A stretch of 64,000 nt of DNA from Verrucomicrobiota bacterium (GCA_013289195.1 JABDAI010000001.1:35040-99039), one strand, 5' to 3'; positions 10,273-19,961 are shown, counted from the stretch's first letter. A program made the numbers and translations. Notes: generated from the letters alone by a model not told the origin.

Positions 10273-10441
10273 AAAAATACAGCAAGGAGGAAATCGCATT
10301 AAAATTTGATATTATTAATTAAGGTTTAATGTTTCGTGTAATTATTTATTTCTAATTTTTTTATTGATTTTTATTTATATTTTATATATTATATTTAATT
10401 TGATAATTAGTATTTTGTGTTTTAATTAATTTGGAGTTTTT

Positions 10442-12595
10442 ATGAATATATTTAAGATCATATTAGGTTTTTTGATAAGCATGTTTTTGACGATTGCTAG
10501 TGGAGCTGAGTCGAATCGGATAGCTATTGTTGTTAATAAATACTTAAAAAAAGAAATTGAGACTAATTTAGAGATCTATTTAGAAGATTTAAACAATGAA
10601 GGTTATGAAATGGTTTTAAAAGAATGGGATTTGGAAAATAATCCAGCACCGCAGGAATTGAAGGCATATTTAAAGGGATTGTATTTAGGAAGAGGATTGC
10701 AAGGAGCGGTATTTATAGGAGACTTGCCTATTGCTATTATGGAAGCAGATCCTAGTTTAAAAGATGTAGAAGGGAATGTATATATACGAATATCGGATGG
10801 ATACATTGCTGATAAATACTACATGGATCTTATTGGAAAGGAATGGACGGATAATGATAAAAATTACAAATTTGAAGAACCGGATTATTTTGGTTTTTGG
10901 AAAGCTATTTGGGATACTTTGGAATATTATACTCCTGAAATGTTTAAGGAAAAGGTTTCTTCTGAAGAATTATATCCAGTGCCTGAGATTTGGCTAAGCC
11001 GTATCACAGTTTCTTCGCTGACGGATTTATTTAAGAAGTCTGAGGTGGAATTAGTGAATACTTATTTAGAAAAGAATCATGCATATAGAACAAACCAAGT
11101 GATATTTCCAAAGCAGAATTTAATGTATTCTTTGCCTAAAGAATTGGAAAATGATACCGCCTTTAGTGAATCTGGCCTGAATCAGGTTAGACAAATTTTA
11201 TCCAAGCAATATTCTCTTATAGAGCCTTCGCCCGCGCCCGCTAAAGTGGATCAATTTTTTGAGCCATTAAACAATAGATCTTATGCAATGTTGTTCTGGG
11301 ATAGACATGGACTCAAAACGTCTATTGCTTTAGGTACTGAAACTTTAACATCTAAGATACTGACAAATTTTCCCATTAATATTGCGACTGCGTTTGTATT
11401 TCCAGATTCTTGCTGGATAGGCCATTATCTTGAGCCAGAATATTTTGCCGGTAGTTTTATGTTTAACGAAAGATTTTGTGTGATGGGAATCCCGACGGCA
11501 ACTTTGCCTACATATGGAGACGTACAGACTAAAATAATGGAAAATTTTAATAATGGAAATAATTTGGGTATAGCTTTTAAAAGTGCGCTTCAAATACTAG
11601 ATATAAATTCAAAGTCTTCTGATGCAACTTATTTTCAATCAAGAATTGCAGCTTTAAATTCACGATATATATTGGGAGATGGTACATTGAAGTTACAAGA
11701 AACTGATTCTGAGTCGAATGAAAATAATTCAGCTATGCAATACCTAAAAAGGAAGCATCCTTTTGGGAAATTATTATATGATTATGTTCATTTGACAAAG
11801 ATGATTCCTCAAGAATTTGATAATACTGAAACTGTCAATTTACTTTTTAAAACTGCCTGGGAGGATAAGAATAAGGTTATGTTGAATTTTCTTATAAAGA
11901 AAGGTGCTGATATAAAAATACTTGATGAAAAGAAGTATCCTTTTGAGAAATTATTATACGATTATGTTCATTTGACAAAGATAATTCCTCAGGAATTTGA
12001 TAATATTGAAACTGTCAATTTACTTTTTAAAACTGCCTGGGAGGATAAGAATAAGGTTATGTTGGATTTTCTTATAAAGAAAGGTGCTGATGTAAAAATA
12101 CCTGATGAAGGTGGTAATACAATATTGCATAGAGTCTTAAGCTTAAAGTTTATCGATACTCTATTACCTCTTGATAAGTTACTTAAGCTAGGACTAGACG
12201 TAAGAACTAAAAATAAGTCTGGAAAAACTCCATGGAATTTAGCAAAAGAAAATGGTCATGCTGGCGCATTATTTATTAGCGCGATTAACTCTGGAATAAT
12301 AGACCAAGTAAAATATCTTATTAGAAATGGTGCGAATATAAAGGCAAAAGATAAAAGGGGTCTTACTGCATTGCATTATGCCGTTTTAAGCGATAATATA
12401 AAAATGGTTAAATTACTGATTGAAAAAGGTGCAGATATTAATGCCAAAGACAAACGTGGCTCTACTCCCTCGGATAAAGCATTAAAATCTTCAAAAAGAT
12501 CAGAGATTTTGAGTCTTTTGAATCAAGCATCTGGGCGTCAAAAGCCACTTCGATCGAGAAATAAGAAGACTTCATCTAGAAACCGAGGGGGCTAA
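10442..12595 (+). CDS. Secreted C25/caspase-like cysteine peptidase with C-terminal ankyrin repeats (paralogue 2)
   Basis: This 717-residue tandem paralogue of the preceding gene shares a near-identical signal peptide and N-terminal third, so the duplication looks recent. The His-Gly/Cys pair is kept: WDRHG with H289 and PDSC with C324, again 35 apart. It is longer mainly because a 60-residue unit (KLLYDYVHLTK...LLFKTAWEDKNK) occurs twice in tandem at about residues 438-557. The C-terminal ankyrin repeats end in a basic tail (RSRNKKTSSRNRGG) absent from paralogue 1. Its stop codon TAA is the first three bases of an inserted MITE, so the original C-terminus may have been different. A GGAG stands 5 bases before the ATG, one of few Shine-Dalgarno-like sites here. 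Confidence 0.7.
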   Translation: MNIFKIILGFLISMFLTIASGAESNRIAIVVNKYLKKEIETNLEIYLEDLNNEGYEMVLKEWDLENNPAPQELKAYLKGLYLGRGLQGAVFIGDLPIAIMEADPSLKDVEGNVYIRISDGYIADKYYMDLIGKEWTDNDKNYKFEEPDYFGFWKAIWDTLEYYTPEMFKEKVSSEELYPVPEIWLSRITVSSLTDLFKKSEVELVNTYLEKNHAYRTNQVIFPKQNLMYSLPKELENDTAFSESGLNQVRQILSKQYSLIEPSPAPAKVDQFFEPLNNRSYAMLFWDRHGLKTSIALGTETLTSKILTNFPINIATAFVFPDSCWIGHYLEPEYFAGSFMFNERFCVMGIPTATLPTYGDVQTKIMENFNNGNNLGIAFKSALQILDINSKSSDATYFQSRIAALNSRYILGDGTLKLQETDSESNENNSAMQYLKRKHPFGKLLYDYVHLTKMIPQEFDNTETVNLLFKTAWEDKNKVMLNFLIKKGADIKILDEKKYPFEKLLYDYVHLTKIIPQEFDNIETVNLLFKTAWEDKNKVMLDFLIKKGADVKIPDEGGNTILHRVLSLKFIDTLLPLDKLLKLGLDVRTKNKSGKTPWNLAKENGHAGALFISAINSGIIDQVKYLIRNGANIKAKDKRGLTALHYAVLSDNIKMVKLLIEKGADINAKDKRGSTPSDKALKSSKRSEILSLLNQASGRQKPLRSRNKKTSSRNRGG
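11752..12110 (+). repeat. 180-bp in-frame tandem duplication inside peptidase-ankyrin paralogue 2
   Basis: Two adjacent copies of a 180-base unit (about 11752-11931 and 11932-12111) differ at only a few bases. They encode two 60-residue copies of the segment that links the peptidase domain to the ankyrin repeats. Paralogue 1 has the unit once. The period is a multiple of three, so the frame is kept. Confidence 0.85.
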
Positions 12596-12776
12596 TACCA
12601 AATCCCATTCTAAAATGAACAAATGCCGACTTGCCTTTATGCCATCTAATGAGCCTTCTTCACTCGCAAGTGCTCGACGTGCCTCGGGTACGCCTGTGCG
12701 CTTGCTCGATCAGAATGTCATTATCTGGCATAAATTCAAGCGACCTTTGTTCATTTTAGAATGGGATTTGGTATTA
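12593..12776. mobile_element. Fold-back MITE, complete copy with 31-bp perfect terminal inverted repeats
   Basis: The left end TAATACCAAATCCCATTC (continuing to 12623) is the exact reverse complement of the right end at 12746-12776. Inside, the halves keep pairing imperfectly (TTTATGCCATCTAATGA against TTTATGCCAGATAATGA; CTCGCAAGTGC against GAGCAAGCGCAC), so the whole 184 bases can fold into one long hairpin. The outer TA on each side is compatible with a TA target duplication, as for IS630/Tc1-type elements. No transposase is encoded. Related copies lie at 28591-28733 and 47121-47246, with shrunken derivatives near 28947 and 44427. The left end supplies the stop codon of the upstream gene. 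Confidence 0.85.
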
Positions 12777-12889
12777 GATGAGAAATAAATACAGATATTA
12801 TCACATTTACCTCTTGACGTCTTAACTAAAATTTGCAATATTCAAGGTTTGATTATGAGAAATATATATAAGGGATTTTGTGTTAAAGT

Positions 12890-13159
12890 ATGAGTGATGT
12901 AATTGAAGTAGAAGGTAAAATTATATCAGTTCTTCCCGGCACCACATTTAGAGTGGAATTACCAAATGGACATATAGTATTAGCTCACATATCGGGTAAG
13001 CTTAGGAAAAATTTTATCAAGATAACCGTAGGTGATATGGTGAAAATGGAGATGAATCCTTACGATCTCAATAAAGCGCGAATCGTTTTTCGATTGAAAA
13101 ATGTTCAACCTGTAAAAAATGCGCCTATAAGAAGTTTTGGTCCTAGAAAAGGAAAGTAA
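12890..13159 (+). CDS. infA: Translation initiation factor IF-1
   Basis: This 89-residue protein has the S1/OB-fold of IF-1: [47 protein letters not shown] and the end of the barrel KARIVFR. IF-1 occupies the ribosomal A site during initiation. It is about 15 residues longer than E. coli IF-1 (72 residues) because of a basic C-terminal tail ([10 protein letters not shown]). It stands alone rather than in a ribosomal protein cluster, with about 100 bases to the next gene. Confidence 0.93.
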   Translation: MSDVIEVEGKIISVLPGTTFRVELPNGHIVLAHISGKLRKNFIKITVGDMVKMEMNPYDLNKARIVFRLKNVQPVKNAPIRSFGPRKGK

Positions 13160-13260
13160 TTTATTCCAGATTTTCCAGTACATTGCTCTATTTAAGAACT
13201 TAAATATGCAAAAATCTATTCTTGATTTATAGTTAAGAATAATCTAGGAATAAGTTATAA

Positions 13261-15669
13261 ATGCCCTTTAATTCTAGAATATTTTCGGCTTTTTGGATAT
13301 CCAAAGATCAAGTGCTTGTACTTTTATCAAATGATTGGTTATTGGCTGATCCGTTGCCGCCCATTCATTTCAATGAAACGGCATTAGTCGATACTCATTT
13401 AAAACGTGCACCTTTGGTACTTTTTGGTCAACTTACTGGATATTATAGAAATGCAGAGGAGATAACATTTGTTTACTGCCCTCAGCCAGGGGATGAGGAG
13501 AAACAAATTTATGTTGCTGGTAACTTTAATGGATGGGAAGCGGCGATTGGGAATGAAAGATGGTTATTAAAACCTCAAATCATAAATGATAAAAAAGTGA
13601 TGGCATTGACTCTTCCATGGCGGGAAATTGCAAGTTTGGATACTCAATTGTTATTTAAGTTTGTCACTCAAAATAGTGAATGGATAATCGTCCCTCCGGA
13701 AACGCCGAATATCAGTATAGACCATCATAATAATAGTAACTATGCAATTTATAATCATTTCACAGGACACAATGCATTTATAATCGAATCTTACATAAGA
13801 TATGATCCTTCTTTGTCTTATGCCATTGTATGGAAAGAAAATACCGAAACTGAAGCGCATGTTATCAATGATGAAGTACTATTAGCGACTCTTGGTAGCT
13901 CACGAAAACTGGGTGCTATTATTAATTCAAAAGGGACAACCTTGCGGATATTTGCACCGAGGGCGAAATTTGTTAGGGCTTTTTTTTATAAGGAGGAAAG
14001 TCCTGAAGATACCAGTATGATTGAATTGAATCGCAACCCAGATTATACTTGGGAAGGCACGTATCCGAAAGATCTTCATGGATATCGCTATTATTATAAC
14101 GTTTCGAATGATACACCGATTTTGGATCCTTATGCGCTTGCTTGCTATGGGCCTGCGGGACCGGGGATTATCATTGATAGGAAGAAGATTCCGATGATAA
14201 GATCTATTTTTAAAACACCCAAGTGGAATAATTTAATTATTCTAGAAGCGCATTTGAGGGATTTGATAGAGTGCACGCGATTTGTTGATAAGGTTGAAAA
14301 GCCTGCAGGATTTAAAAATTTCGTAGAGTGGCTGAAATCTAATGATAATTATATTATAGACTTAGGGATAAATACGCTGGAATTGCTTCCGATTCAGGAA
14401 TTTGAAAGTGGAAATCCCTTTGAATATCATTGGGGATATATGCCTACAAATTATTTTTGTCCTTCAAGTGCGTATGCATTTGGTGAGAATGAAATGTCTC
14501 AGATAGTTGATTTTCAAGAATTGGTAAAGACGCTTCATCAAAAAAATATATCGGTAATTTTAGATGTAGTGTATAATCATTCTGGAAATCCGAATCATTT
14601 ACTTAATATTGATAAAGATTATTATTTTACTAGAGATCGATACGGGAATCTGATGAATTGGAGTGGATGTGGAAATGATTTTAAGGCAAATACTCTGATG
14701 GGTAAGCGTCTGATCATAGACAGTTTGATCTATTTAATTAAAACTTATAATGTCGATGGATTTAGGTTTGATTTAGCGGAACTATTAGAAATACCGGTTT
14801 TAAAAGAAATTGAGAATGCGCTTAAAGCAGTAAAGCCTTCGATTATTTTGATTGCAGAGCCATGGAGTTTTAGAAGTCATATTGCTTATGCATTACGCGA
14901 AACAGGATTTGCTTCATGGAACGATGGTTACAGAGAATTTATTGCCGATTATGTGCGTGGTGGAAGTAATCAAGATGCATTTGTTTATTTTATCAGTGGA
15001 TCGACTGCACGTTTGGCGCGGTTTGTAACTCAAAGTGTGAATTATGCGTCATCCCATGATGATTATTGTTGGATTGATAAAATTACTGAAAACCCGCATC
15101 ATGATGGGTCTAAGCCTACTACGAATGATATTCGAAGGACGCACATTATGATAGCTATTTTAATGATGTCTATTGGGATACCTATGTTAGCAGAGGGGCA
15201 AGATTTTTTACATTCGAAACATGGAAACCATAATACTTACCAAAATGAATATTTGAATGCTTTGCACTATATAAATTTAAGTCGTTATTCTAGTACGCAT
15301 CAATATTTTTCTAAATGGATACAATTTCGATTATCAGAACAAGGAGAGGTGATACGATTTGCACCATTGCCTTGTGAAGGGTATTTTAAATTTTTTAAGC
15401 ATCCGGAATCAACTATGATAGGTATTCTTTATAATGCAAATTCGTCATTGAAAAATGTTGGTCAATTATTGTTTGTAATCAATCCCCATGTAGATCAAAA
15501 GATGTTATCTATTGATTTAAAGTCCGAAGATTTTATTCAAATTGCTGATCAAGATAGGATAGATAGCCAGGGATTAAATGGAGCGTTAATACCTTGGAGT
15601 GAAAATCAAATAAAACTTTCTGGGCTTAGTTGCGGATTATGGCATTCGCTTTCTTCTTCAAAAGTTTGA
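13261..15669 (+). CDS. GH13 alpha-glucan hydrolase, pullulanase/debranching type, with two carbohydrate-binding-like domains
   Basis: This 802-residue protein begins with a glycogen-binding (CBM48/AMPK-beta-like) domain (IYVAGNFNGWEAA, about residues 80-150). A second beta-sandwich at about 215-300 precedes the catalytic barrel. The barrel shows GH13 regions I DVVYNH, II GFRFDLA (nucleophile D504), III IAEPW (acid/base E533) and IV SSHDD (D600), with EYHWGYMP typical of the pullulanase/branching branch. It should cut or rearrange alpha-1,6/alpha-1,4 glucan, implying glycogen or starch use. There is no signal peptide, so it is probably cytoplasmic. Region IV has SHD in place of the usual NHD. 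The last 64 bases overlap the convergent rnhB. Exact specificity cannot be settled by eye. Confidence 0.85.
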   Translation: MPFNSRIFSAFWISKDQVLVLLSNDWLLADPLPPIHFNETALVDTHLKRAPLVLFGQLTGYYRNAEEITFVYCPQPGDEEKQIYVAGNFNGWEAAIGNERWLLKPQIINDKKVMALTLPWREIASLDTQLLFKFVTQNSEWIIVPPETPNISIDHHNNSNYAIYNHFTGHNAFIIESYIRYDPSLSYAIVWKENTETEAHVINDEVLLATLGSSRKLGAIINSKGTTLRIFAPRAKFVRAFFYKEESPEDTSMIELNRNPDYTWEGTYPKDLHGYRYYYNVSNDTPILDPYALACYGPAGPGIIIDRKKIPMIRSIFKTPKWNNLIILEAHLRDLIECTRFVDKVEKPAGFKNFVEWLKSNDNYIIDLGINTLELLPIQEFESGNPFEYHWGYMPTNYFCPSSAYAFGENEMSQIVDFQELVKTLHQKNISVILDVVYNHSGNPNHLLNIDKDYYFTRDRYGNLMNWSGCGNDFKANTLMGKRLIIDSLIYLIKTYNVDGFRFDLAELLEIPVLKEIENALKAVKPSIILIAEPWSFRSHIAYALRETGFASWNDGYREFIADYVRGGSNQDAFVYFISGSTARLARFVTQSVNYASSHDDYCWIDKITENPHHDGSKPTTNDIRRTHIMIAILMMSIGIPMLAEGQDFLHSKHGNHNTYQNEYLNALHYINLSRYSSTHQYFSKWIQFRLSEQGEVIRFAPLPCEGYFKFFKHPESTMIGILYNANSSLKNVGQLLFVINPHVDQKMLSIDLKSEDFIQIADQDRIDSQGLNGALIPWSENQIKLSGLSCGLWHSLSSSKV

Positions 15670-16391
15670 TTGAGTAAATTTCTTAAAAACTTTTTCCTAT
15701 GAATTTCGGTACTGCCTTTTTGAATCAGTGCATCTCTATGAAATGGAGTACCGTAGCCTTTATGGTATTCGAATCCATATCCTAAATATTTCTCTGCTAA
15801 GCCTACCATTAAACGATCTCTATTGACTTTGGCGATGATGGACGCCGTTGCAATTGCTAAACTTTTGCCATCGCCTTCGACAATTGCTAAATGAGGGTAC
15901 TCGAAAGGTTTTAAGGGGAGTCCATCTATTAGAATTTTTGCCTGTGCGGTTTTGTTTTCTTCGTCGAGTCTATCCCAGAGTTCTAGGTCGTAAATTTCTT
16001 TTACTCGAAATTCTTCTGGCATTTCTTTTAAAACATTTTGAAGTGCTCGTTTCATCGCCAATTTTGATGCCCTAAGAATGTTATAATTCTCAATCTCCAA
16101 GACGCTTGATTCTGCCCAAGTGAATTTTATTAATCCTTTAGCTTCCCATCCTTTTATACATTGGAATATTTCTTGTCTTTGCAATGCAGTCAGTTTTTTT
16201 GAATCATTGATTAACTTGATTTCTTTGAGTTTGCGGGAACTATTATAAAATTCTTGACTCAGCCAGACTGCGCCAGCGACAACTGGACCGGCAAATGCTC
16301 CTCTGCCCGCTTCATCAATGCCGATAATTCCGCCTGAATTTTCTAGAAAACTTTTGTCATATTTTAGTAATGAATTTCTTAAAGTTTTCAT
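15606..16391 (-). CDS. rnhB: Ribonuclease HII
   Basis: This 261-residue protein carries the RNase HII core: GIDEAGRGAFAGPVVAGAV at about residues 23-41 (acidic D25 and E26), then IYDLELWDRL, IVEGDGKSLAIATASIIAKV with its acidic residue, and YEYHKGYGT-like GFEYHKGYGTPFH. It removes ribonucleotides embedded in DNA. At 261 residues it is longer than most (about 200-215), with an N-terminal leader and a roughly 30-residue tail that lies antisense to the end of the GH13 gene. It is the last gene of the kinase-rpoN-coaE-rho-rnhC-rnhB run, 56 bases behind rnhC. Confidence 0.93.
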   Translation of the reverse strand: MKTLRNSLLKYDKSFLENSGGIIGIDEAGRGAFAGPVVAGAVWLSQEFYNSSRKLKEIKLINDSKKLTALQRQEIFQCIKGWEAKGLIKFTWAESSVLEIENYNILRASKLAMKRALQNVLKEMPEEFRVKEIYDLELWDRLDEENKTAQAKILIDGLPLKPFEYPHLAIVEGDGKSLAIATASIIAKVNRDRLMVGLAEKYLGYGFEYHKGYGTPFHRDALIQKGSTEIHRKKFLRNLLNQTFEEESECHNPQLSPESFI

Positions 16392-16447
16392 TTAGATTAT
16401 GCTAAGTTGGATAATCTTCACCGTCTATTCAGAATAGACAACAGACA

Positions 16448-17422
16448 TTAATACCTTTTCCATTCTTTTTTTTCAGGGACGGGAAGTCCTAAAATTTCCA
16501 TGGACGTTCTAAAATGTAATTTTGCATAATGGCTTAATGCTTCTTTTCCGAATTTTTGTACAAGCAACTTTCCTTGGGACTTGACGAGTGCGCTTGCGCC
16601 TTTGGAGAGTTTTTCTCCGGCTTCTTCTGAGAGTTTTTGTAACTGTCTTACGAATTCTGCTCGGGCGATGACTGAAGCAGCGGCAACTACTGGGTCTCTT
16701 TCAGCTTTTGTTTCCATGCGTAGATCGATGTCATCGTTTTTGAAATATTCTTGGACTAAGGGTTGTTTGGAAAATTGGTCCAACATTGCCCAGGGGACAC
16801 GTTTATCAGCTAAGGCAGATGCTAAGGATTTAGCATGCATCCAGGCTAATAGTCTATTCATATTTGCGCCAAATTTATTGTACAACGCATTATACTTTTC
16901 CATATTGACGAAAGTTGTTTTTATGACGGCGCCTTTTGTTTTACGGATGATAGTTTCTAATCTAAAAATTGCTGCGTCGCTTGTAATCCGTTTGCTATCT
17001 TGTAAACCTGCTTTTATCCAGGCATCAATCATGTCGCGATCTGCTATAACACATGCGGATACTAGAGGACCAAATAAGTCACCTTTACCACTTTCATCGA
17101 GGCCAGCATGAGGTTCGTAAAATTGTGGATTTAAAACTTCGTCATATCCGAATTTAATTTCTTGAGTGATTTGGGGTTCTAGAACAAAGGTTATGAATTC
17201 TTCAGTTCGTTTTCCTTGTATGACTGCTTTACCGCTTTCGTAGCCAACGATGTTAACATTATTGCCTTTAAAAGCAAATCTAGCGTAATCTACTTTATAG
17301 GGTTCCCAAAGTTGATTACTGCAATAGGTTTTTAAACGTTGCATTTGCTCATCAGTTAACTGAATCGTGTAGATAGTTTTCTTTTTGAGTTCTTCAGACG
17401 CAGCTTCTTTTTTTTCAGGCAT
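16448..17422 (-). CDS. rnhC: Ribonuclease HIII
   Basis: The 324 residues fit RNase HIII, which hydrolyses RNA in RNA/DNA hybrids. An N-terminal TBP-like substrate-binding domain (about residues 15-90, IYTIQLTDEQMQRLKTYC) precedes the catalytic domain. The latter has GLDESGKGDLFGPLV (the HIII form DES instead of the HII form DEA), YNALYNKFGANMN, MLDQFSKQP and ERDPVVAAASVIARAEF. Having both HII and HIII is known in Chlamydiae and Bacillota and less common elsewhere, which makes it a useful taxonomic hint. It begins 13 bases after rho and is probably cotranscribed. Confidence 0.94.
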   Translation of the reverse strand: MPEKKEAASEELKKKTIYTIQLTDEQMQRLKTYCSNQLWEPYKVDYARFAFKGNNVNIVGYESGKAVIQGKRTEEFITFVLEPQITQEIKFGYDEVLNPQFYEPHAGLDESGKGDLFGPLVSACVIADRDMIDAWIKAGLQDSKRITSDAAIFRLETIIRKTKGAVIKTTFVNMEKYNALYNKFGANMNRLLAWMHAKSLASALADKRVPWAMLDQFSKQPLVQEYFKNDDIDLRMETKAERDPVVAAASVIARAEFVRQLQKLSEEAGEKLSKGASALVKSQGKLLVQKFGKEALSHYAKLHFRTSMEILGLPVPEKKEWKRY

Positions 17423-17435
17423 GAAGGATAATGGA

Positions 17436-19334
17436 TTATCGAGTGAGGCCTAATAGGAATTCGGTATTACTTTTTGTTTTCCGAATACGTTGGATGAGGA
17501 GTTCGACTGCTTCGACGGGAGGGACGCCTTTCATTGCGCGGCGTAGGATGAATATTTTTTCCATTTCATCGGGGTGGTAAATGAGTTCTTCTTTTCTTGT
17601 GCCACTTTTATCCATGCTGATAGCAGGGAACATGCGTTTTGCTACAAGCTCGCGGTCGAGGTGGATTTCCATATTACCGGTACCTTTAAATTCTTCGAAG
17701 ATAACTTCATCCATACGGCTTCCGGTATCGATGAGGGCGGTGCCAAGGATGGTCAAACTGCCACCATCTTCGATATTTCTTGCAGAACCGAAGAAACGTT
17801 TTGGTTTTTGTAAGGAATTAGCTTCTACGCCTCCTGAAAGAATCTTTCCACTGCTTGGCATTAGGCTATTGTAAGCACGAGCTAGACGGGTGATTGAATC
17901 AAGAAGGATGACTACGTGTTTGCCGCATTCGACGAGGCGACGAGCTTTTTCGATAACCATTTCAGCGGCATGGACGTGGCTCAGTGCAGATTCGTCAAAA
18001 GTGGAACTAATGACTTCACCAGAGGTTACTTGACGTTTGAAATCAGTTACTTCTTCAGGACGTTCATCGATTAATAATACAATTAAGTGAGCATCGGGTT
18101 GGTTCATTGCGATCGCGTGAGCAATGCCTTGGAGAAGCATGGTTTTCCCGGTCCGCGGGGGGGCAACGATGAGTCCTCGTTGACCTAGTCCTATAGGAGC
18201 TAAAATATCAACTATTCGCATGGAGATATTATCCCAAGTGACATCGGCTTTTGTTTCTAGAAATAGACGGGTGGTTGGGTAATAGGGTATGAGATCTTCA
18301 AAGGGAATGCGTTTTGCAACTTCTTCTGGATCGGCGTCCATGATTTTAAGAATTTTTAGTGCAAAAGGGCATGTCTCGCCTTCTCTGGGGGGATGGGCTT
18401 GTATTTGAATTTCATGACCGCGCAATAAGCCGAATTCCTTTACCAAAGATTCTGGAATGAAGGCGCTGAAATCTTTGATAGCGTAATTATTATTTTTGTA
18501 AACAATTAGACCCCCATTATCAAGCTTTTCAAAAATACCCTGAATGATTATTGCACGATGTTGTTCTTTTGCCCAGTTTAATACTTGTAACAGTAATGTT
18601 CTGCGGTGGGGAATATGTTCGTGTTCTAGGCCAAATTCAGATACTTTATGAGCAAGATCTTGGAGAGGTAATTCGTAGAGTTCGTTAAAATTTATTTGAG
18701 CTTCATCAGTTGAAAGCTCTGTAGCTAATGCAGATAGGGCTTCTTTATTTTTAAAGAGATCGTAATGAGGAAGGTTTCCTAAAACTAAACCCCCTAGGTC
18801 AATTTGAGAAGCTTTTGATTTTTGAGCTTGAGGATATTGACCTTTAGATGAAGGTTGGCCAGGAGGTTGTTTTTGAGCTTGAGGATTATGGGGTTTTTGT
18901 TGTTGAGGGTGTTTATGGTGGTGACGGTATTTATTATGAAAGTCGGATTTCTTATGGAAATGTTTTGGTTTTTCGGCAGGTTTTTCTGCTTCTTGGGATT
19001 TGAATTGATTTTCAGAACGATCAATTTCGGGAGCAGTTTCATCATTAGGTGAAAAAGAGAAGGATGCTTGAGATGTAGTATCTTGTTTATTTTCATCAGA
19101 ATGGGTCCTTTCAGTGCGTGAAGCTGGTGGGATGATCGTTTCGTTCTGTGTAGCGGTGGTCATAGAATTTTGTGGGAGAGGAGTTTCGGGAGTTTGGGAA
19201 AGAGGTTCGGGTTCAGTTCTGGATTTGGGTCGTCCTCGACGTATTTTTTTAGTTCCAGAGTCACCATTTGCGTGAGTGGTTAAATGTAAACTACTTGAAT
19301 CAGAGTTGTTTTGAGATTCTTCAGCGGTGGTCAT
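17436..19334 (-). CDS. rho: Transcription termination factor Rho with a long disordered N-terminal extension
   Basis: The C-terminal 420 residues are canonical Rho: RNA-binding OB domain, Walker [11 protein letters not shown] (K about 397), Walker [16 protein letters not shown]-loop region [13 protein letters not shown]-loop [13 protein letters not shown] and [13 protein letters not shown]. Rho is the hexameric RNA-dependent ATPase that ends untranslated transcripts. The 632-residue length comes from about 200 extra N-terminal residues. These hold an RGRPKS AT-hook-like piece and a stretch rich in His, Gln, Asn, Pro and Lys (about residues 118-170), likely disordered and perhaps nucleic-acid binding. 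Similar extensions occur in Bacteroidota, Actinobacteria and some Verrucomicrobiota. It follows coaE by 30 bases, an arrangement also seen in Chlamydia. Confidence 0.95.
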   Translation of the reverse strand: MTTAEESQNNSDSSSLHLTTHANGDSGTKKIRRGRPKSRTEPEPLSQTPETPLPQNSMTTATQNETIIPPASRTERTHSDENKQDTTSQASFSFSPNDETAPEIDRSENQFKSQEAEKPAEKPKHFHKKSDFHNKYRHHHKHPQQQKPHNPQAQKQPPGQPSSKGQYPQAQKSKASQIDLGGLVLGNLPHYDLFKNKEALSALATELSTDEAQINFNELYELPLQDLAHKVSEFGLEHEHIPHRRTLLLQVLNWAKEQHRAIIIQGIFEKLDNGGLIVYKNNNYAIKDFSAFIPESLVKEFGLLRGHEIQIQAHPPREGETCPFALKILKIMDADPEEVAKRIPFEDLIPYYPTTRLFLETKADVTWDNISMRIVDILAPIGLGQRGLIVAPPRTGKTMLLQGIAHAIAMNQPDAHLIVLLIDERPEEVTDFKRQVTSGEVISSTFDESALSHVHAAEMVIEKARRLVECGKHVVILLDSITRLARAYNSLMPSSGKILSGGVEANSLQKPKRFFGSARNIEDGGSLTILGTALIDTGSRMDEVIFEEFKGTGNMEIHLDRELVAKRMFPAISMDKSGTRKEELIYHPDEMEKIFILRRAMKGVPPVEAVELLIQRIRKTKSNTEFLLGLTR

Positions 19335-19364
19335 TTTATATATTTGTATTGTATGTTAAAGTTT

Positions 19365-19943
19365 TTAGAGCTTAAGATTTTTTATTAAAGAACGGATTTG
19401 TTTGCGCAGTGAGTCGATATCACTATTGTTATCTATAATGTAATCAGCCCGCTTTAGTTTTTCGCTCAGAGGCATTTGAAAAGCAATTCTAGCTTTAGCA
19501 TCTTCTAGATTGACACCTTTTTTGATTAATCTAGAGAGTTGCAGATCAACTTGAGCAGATAAACATATAGTTAGATCAAAATCGATTGCAAGATTTTTTT
19601 CAAAAAGAATTGGAATTTCTACAACCCAGTTGCTTCCAGGTTCTTGAGAAATAAGGTGATTGATTAATTGTACTAATTTTGGATGGACTAAGTTTTCGAG
19701 CCAATGGAGGGATTCTTTATTTGAAAAGACGCGTTTCGCAAGGAGCTGTTTATCAAGGGTACCTTGGGGGGTGAGGATGTCTTTTCCGAAATAGTGAGTC
19801 ATTTCAGAGAGGACAGAACTATCGGATGCGTAAATGTCTTTTACCAATTGGTCACTATCTAAAATTTTGAAGCCAAATTCTTGGAAAATTTTAGCGGCAG
19901 TAGATTTGCCGGATCCAAAGTTGCCAGTGAGAGCGATGATCAT
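19365..19943 (-). CDS. coaE: Dephospho-CoA kinase
   Basis: At 192 residues it has standard CoaE length. The P-loop LTGNFGSGKST starts at about residue 5, followed by the DSDQLVKDIY substrate segment, HPKLVQ, VVEIPILFEKN and the lid region with basic residues (LSRLIKKGVNLEDAKARI). It phosphorylates the 3'-hydroxyl of dephospho-CoA in the last step of CoA synthesis. It lies between rpoN (18 bases upstream) and rho (30 bases downstream). Confidence 0.94.
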   Translation of the reverse strand: MIIALTGNFGSGKSTAAKIFQEFGFKILDSDQLVKDIYASDSSVLSEMTHYFGKDILTPQGTLDKQLLAKRVFSNKESLHWLENLVHPKLVQLINHLISQEPGSNWVVEIPILFEKNLAIDFDLTICLSAQVDLQLSRLIKKGVNLEDAKARIAFQMPLSEKLKRADYIIDNNSDIDSLRKQIRSLIKNLKL

Positions 19944-19961
19944 AGTGATTGAATAGTGATA

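Noticed and set aside
12639..12788. Reading frame MPSNEPSSLASARR... inside the MITE
   Set aside because: It lies wholly in the palindromic element and recurs with each MITE copy, so it is a by-product of the repeat and not a gene.
18794..19096. 100-codon Lys/Asn-rich - frame
   Set aside because: Out-of-frame shadow of the low-complexity part of rho.
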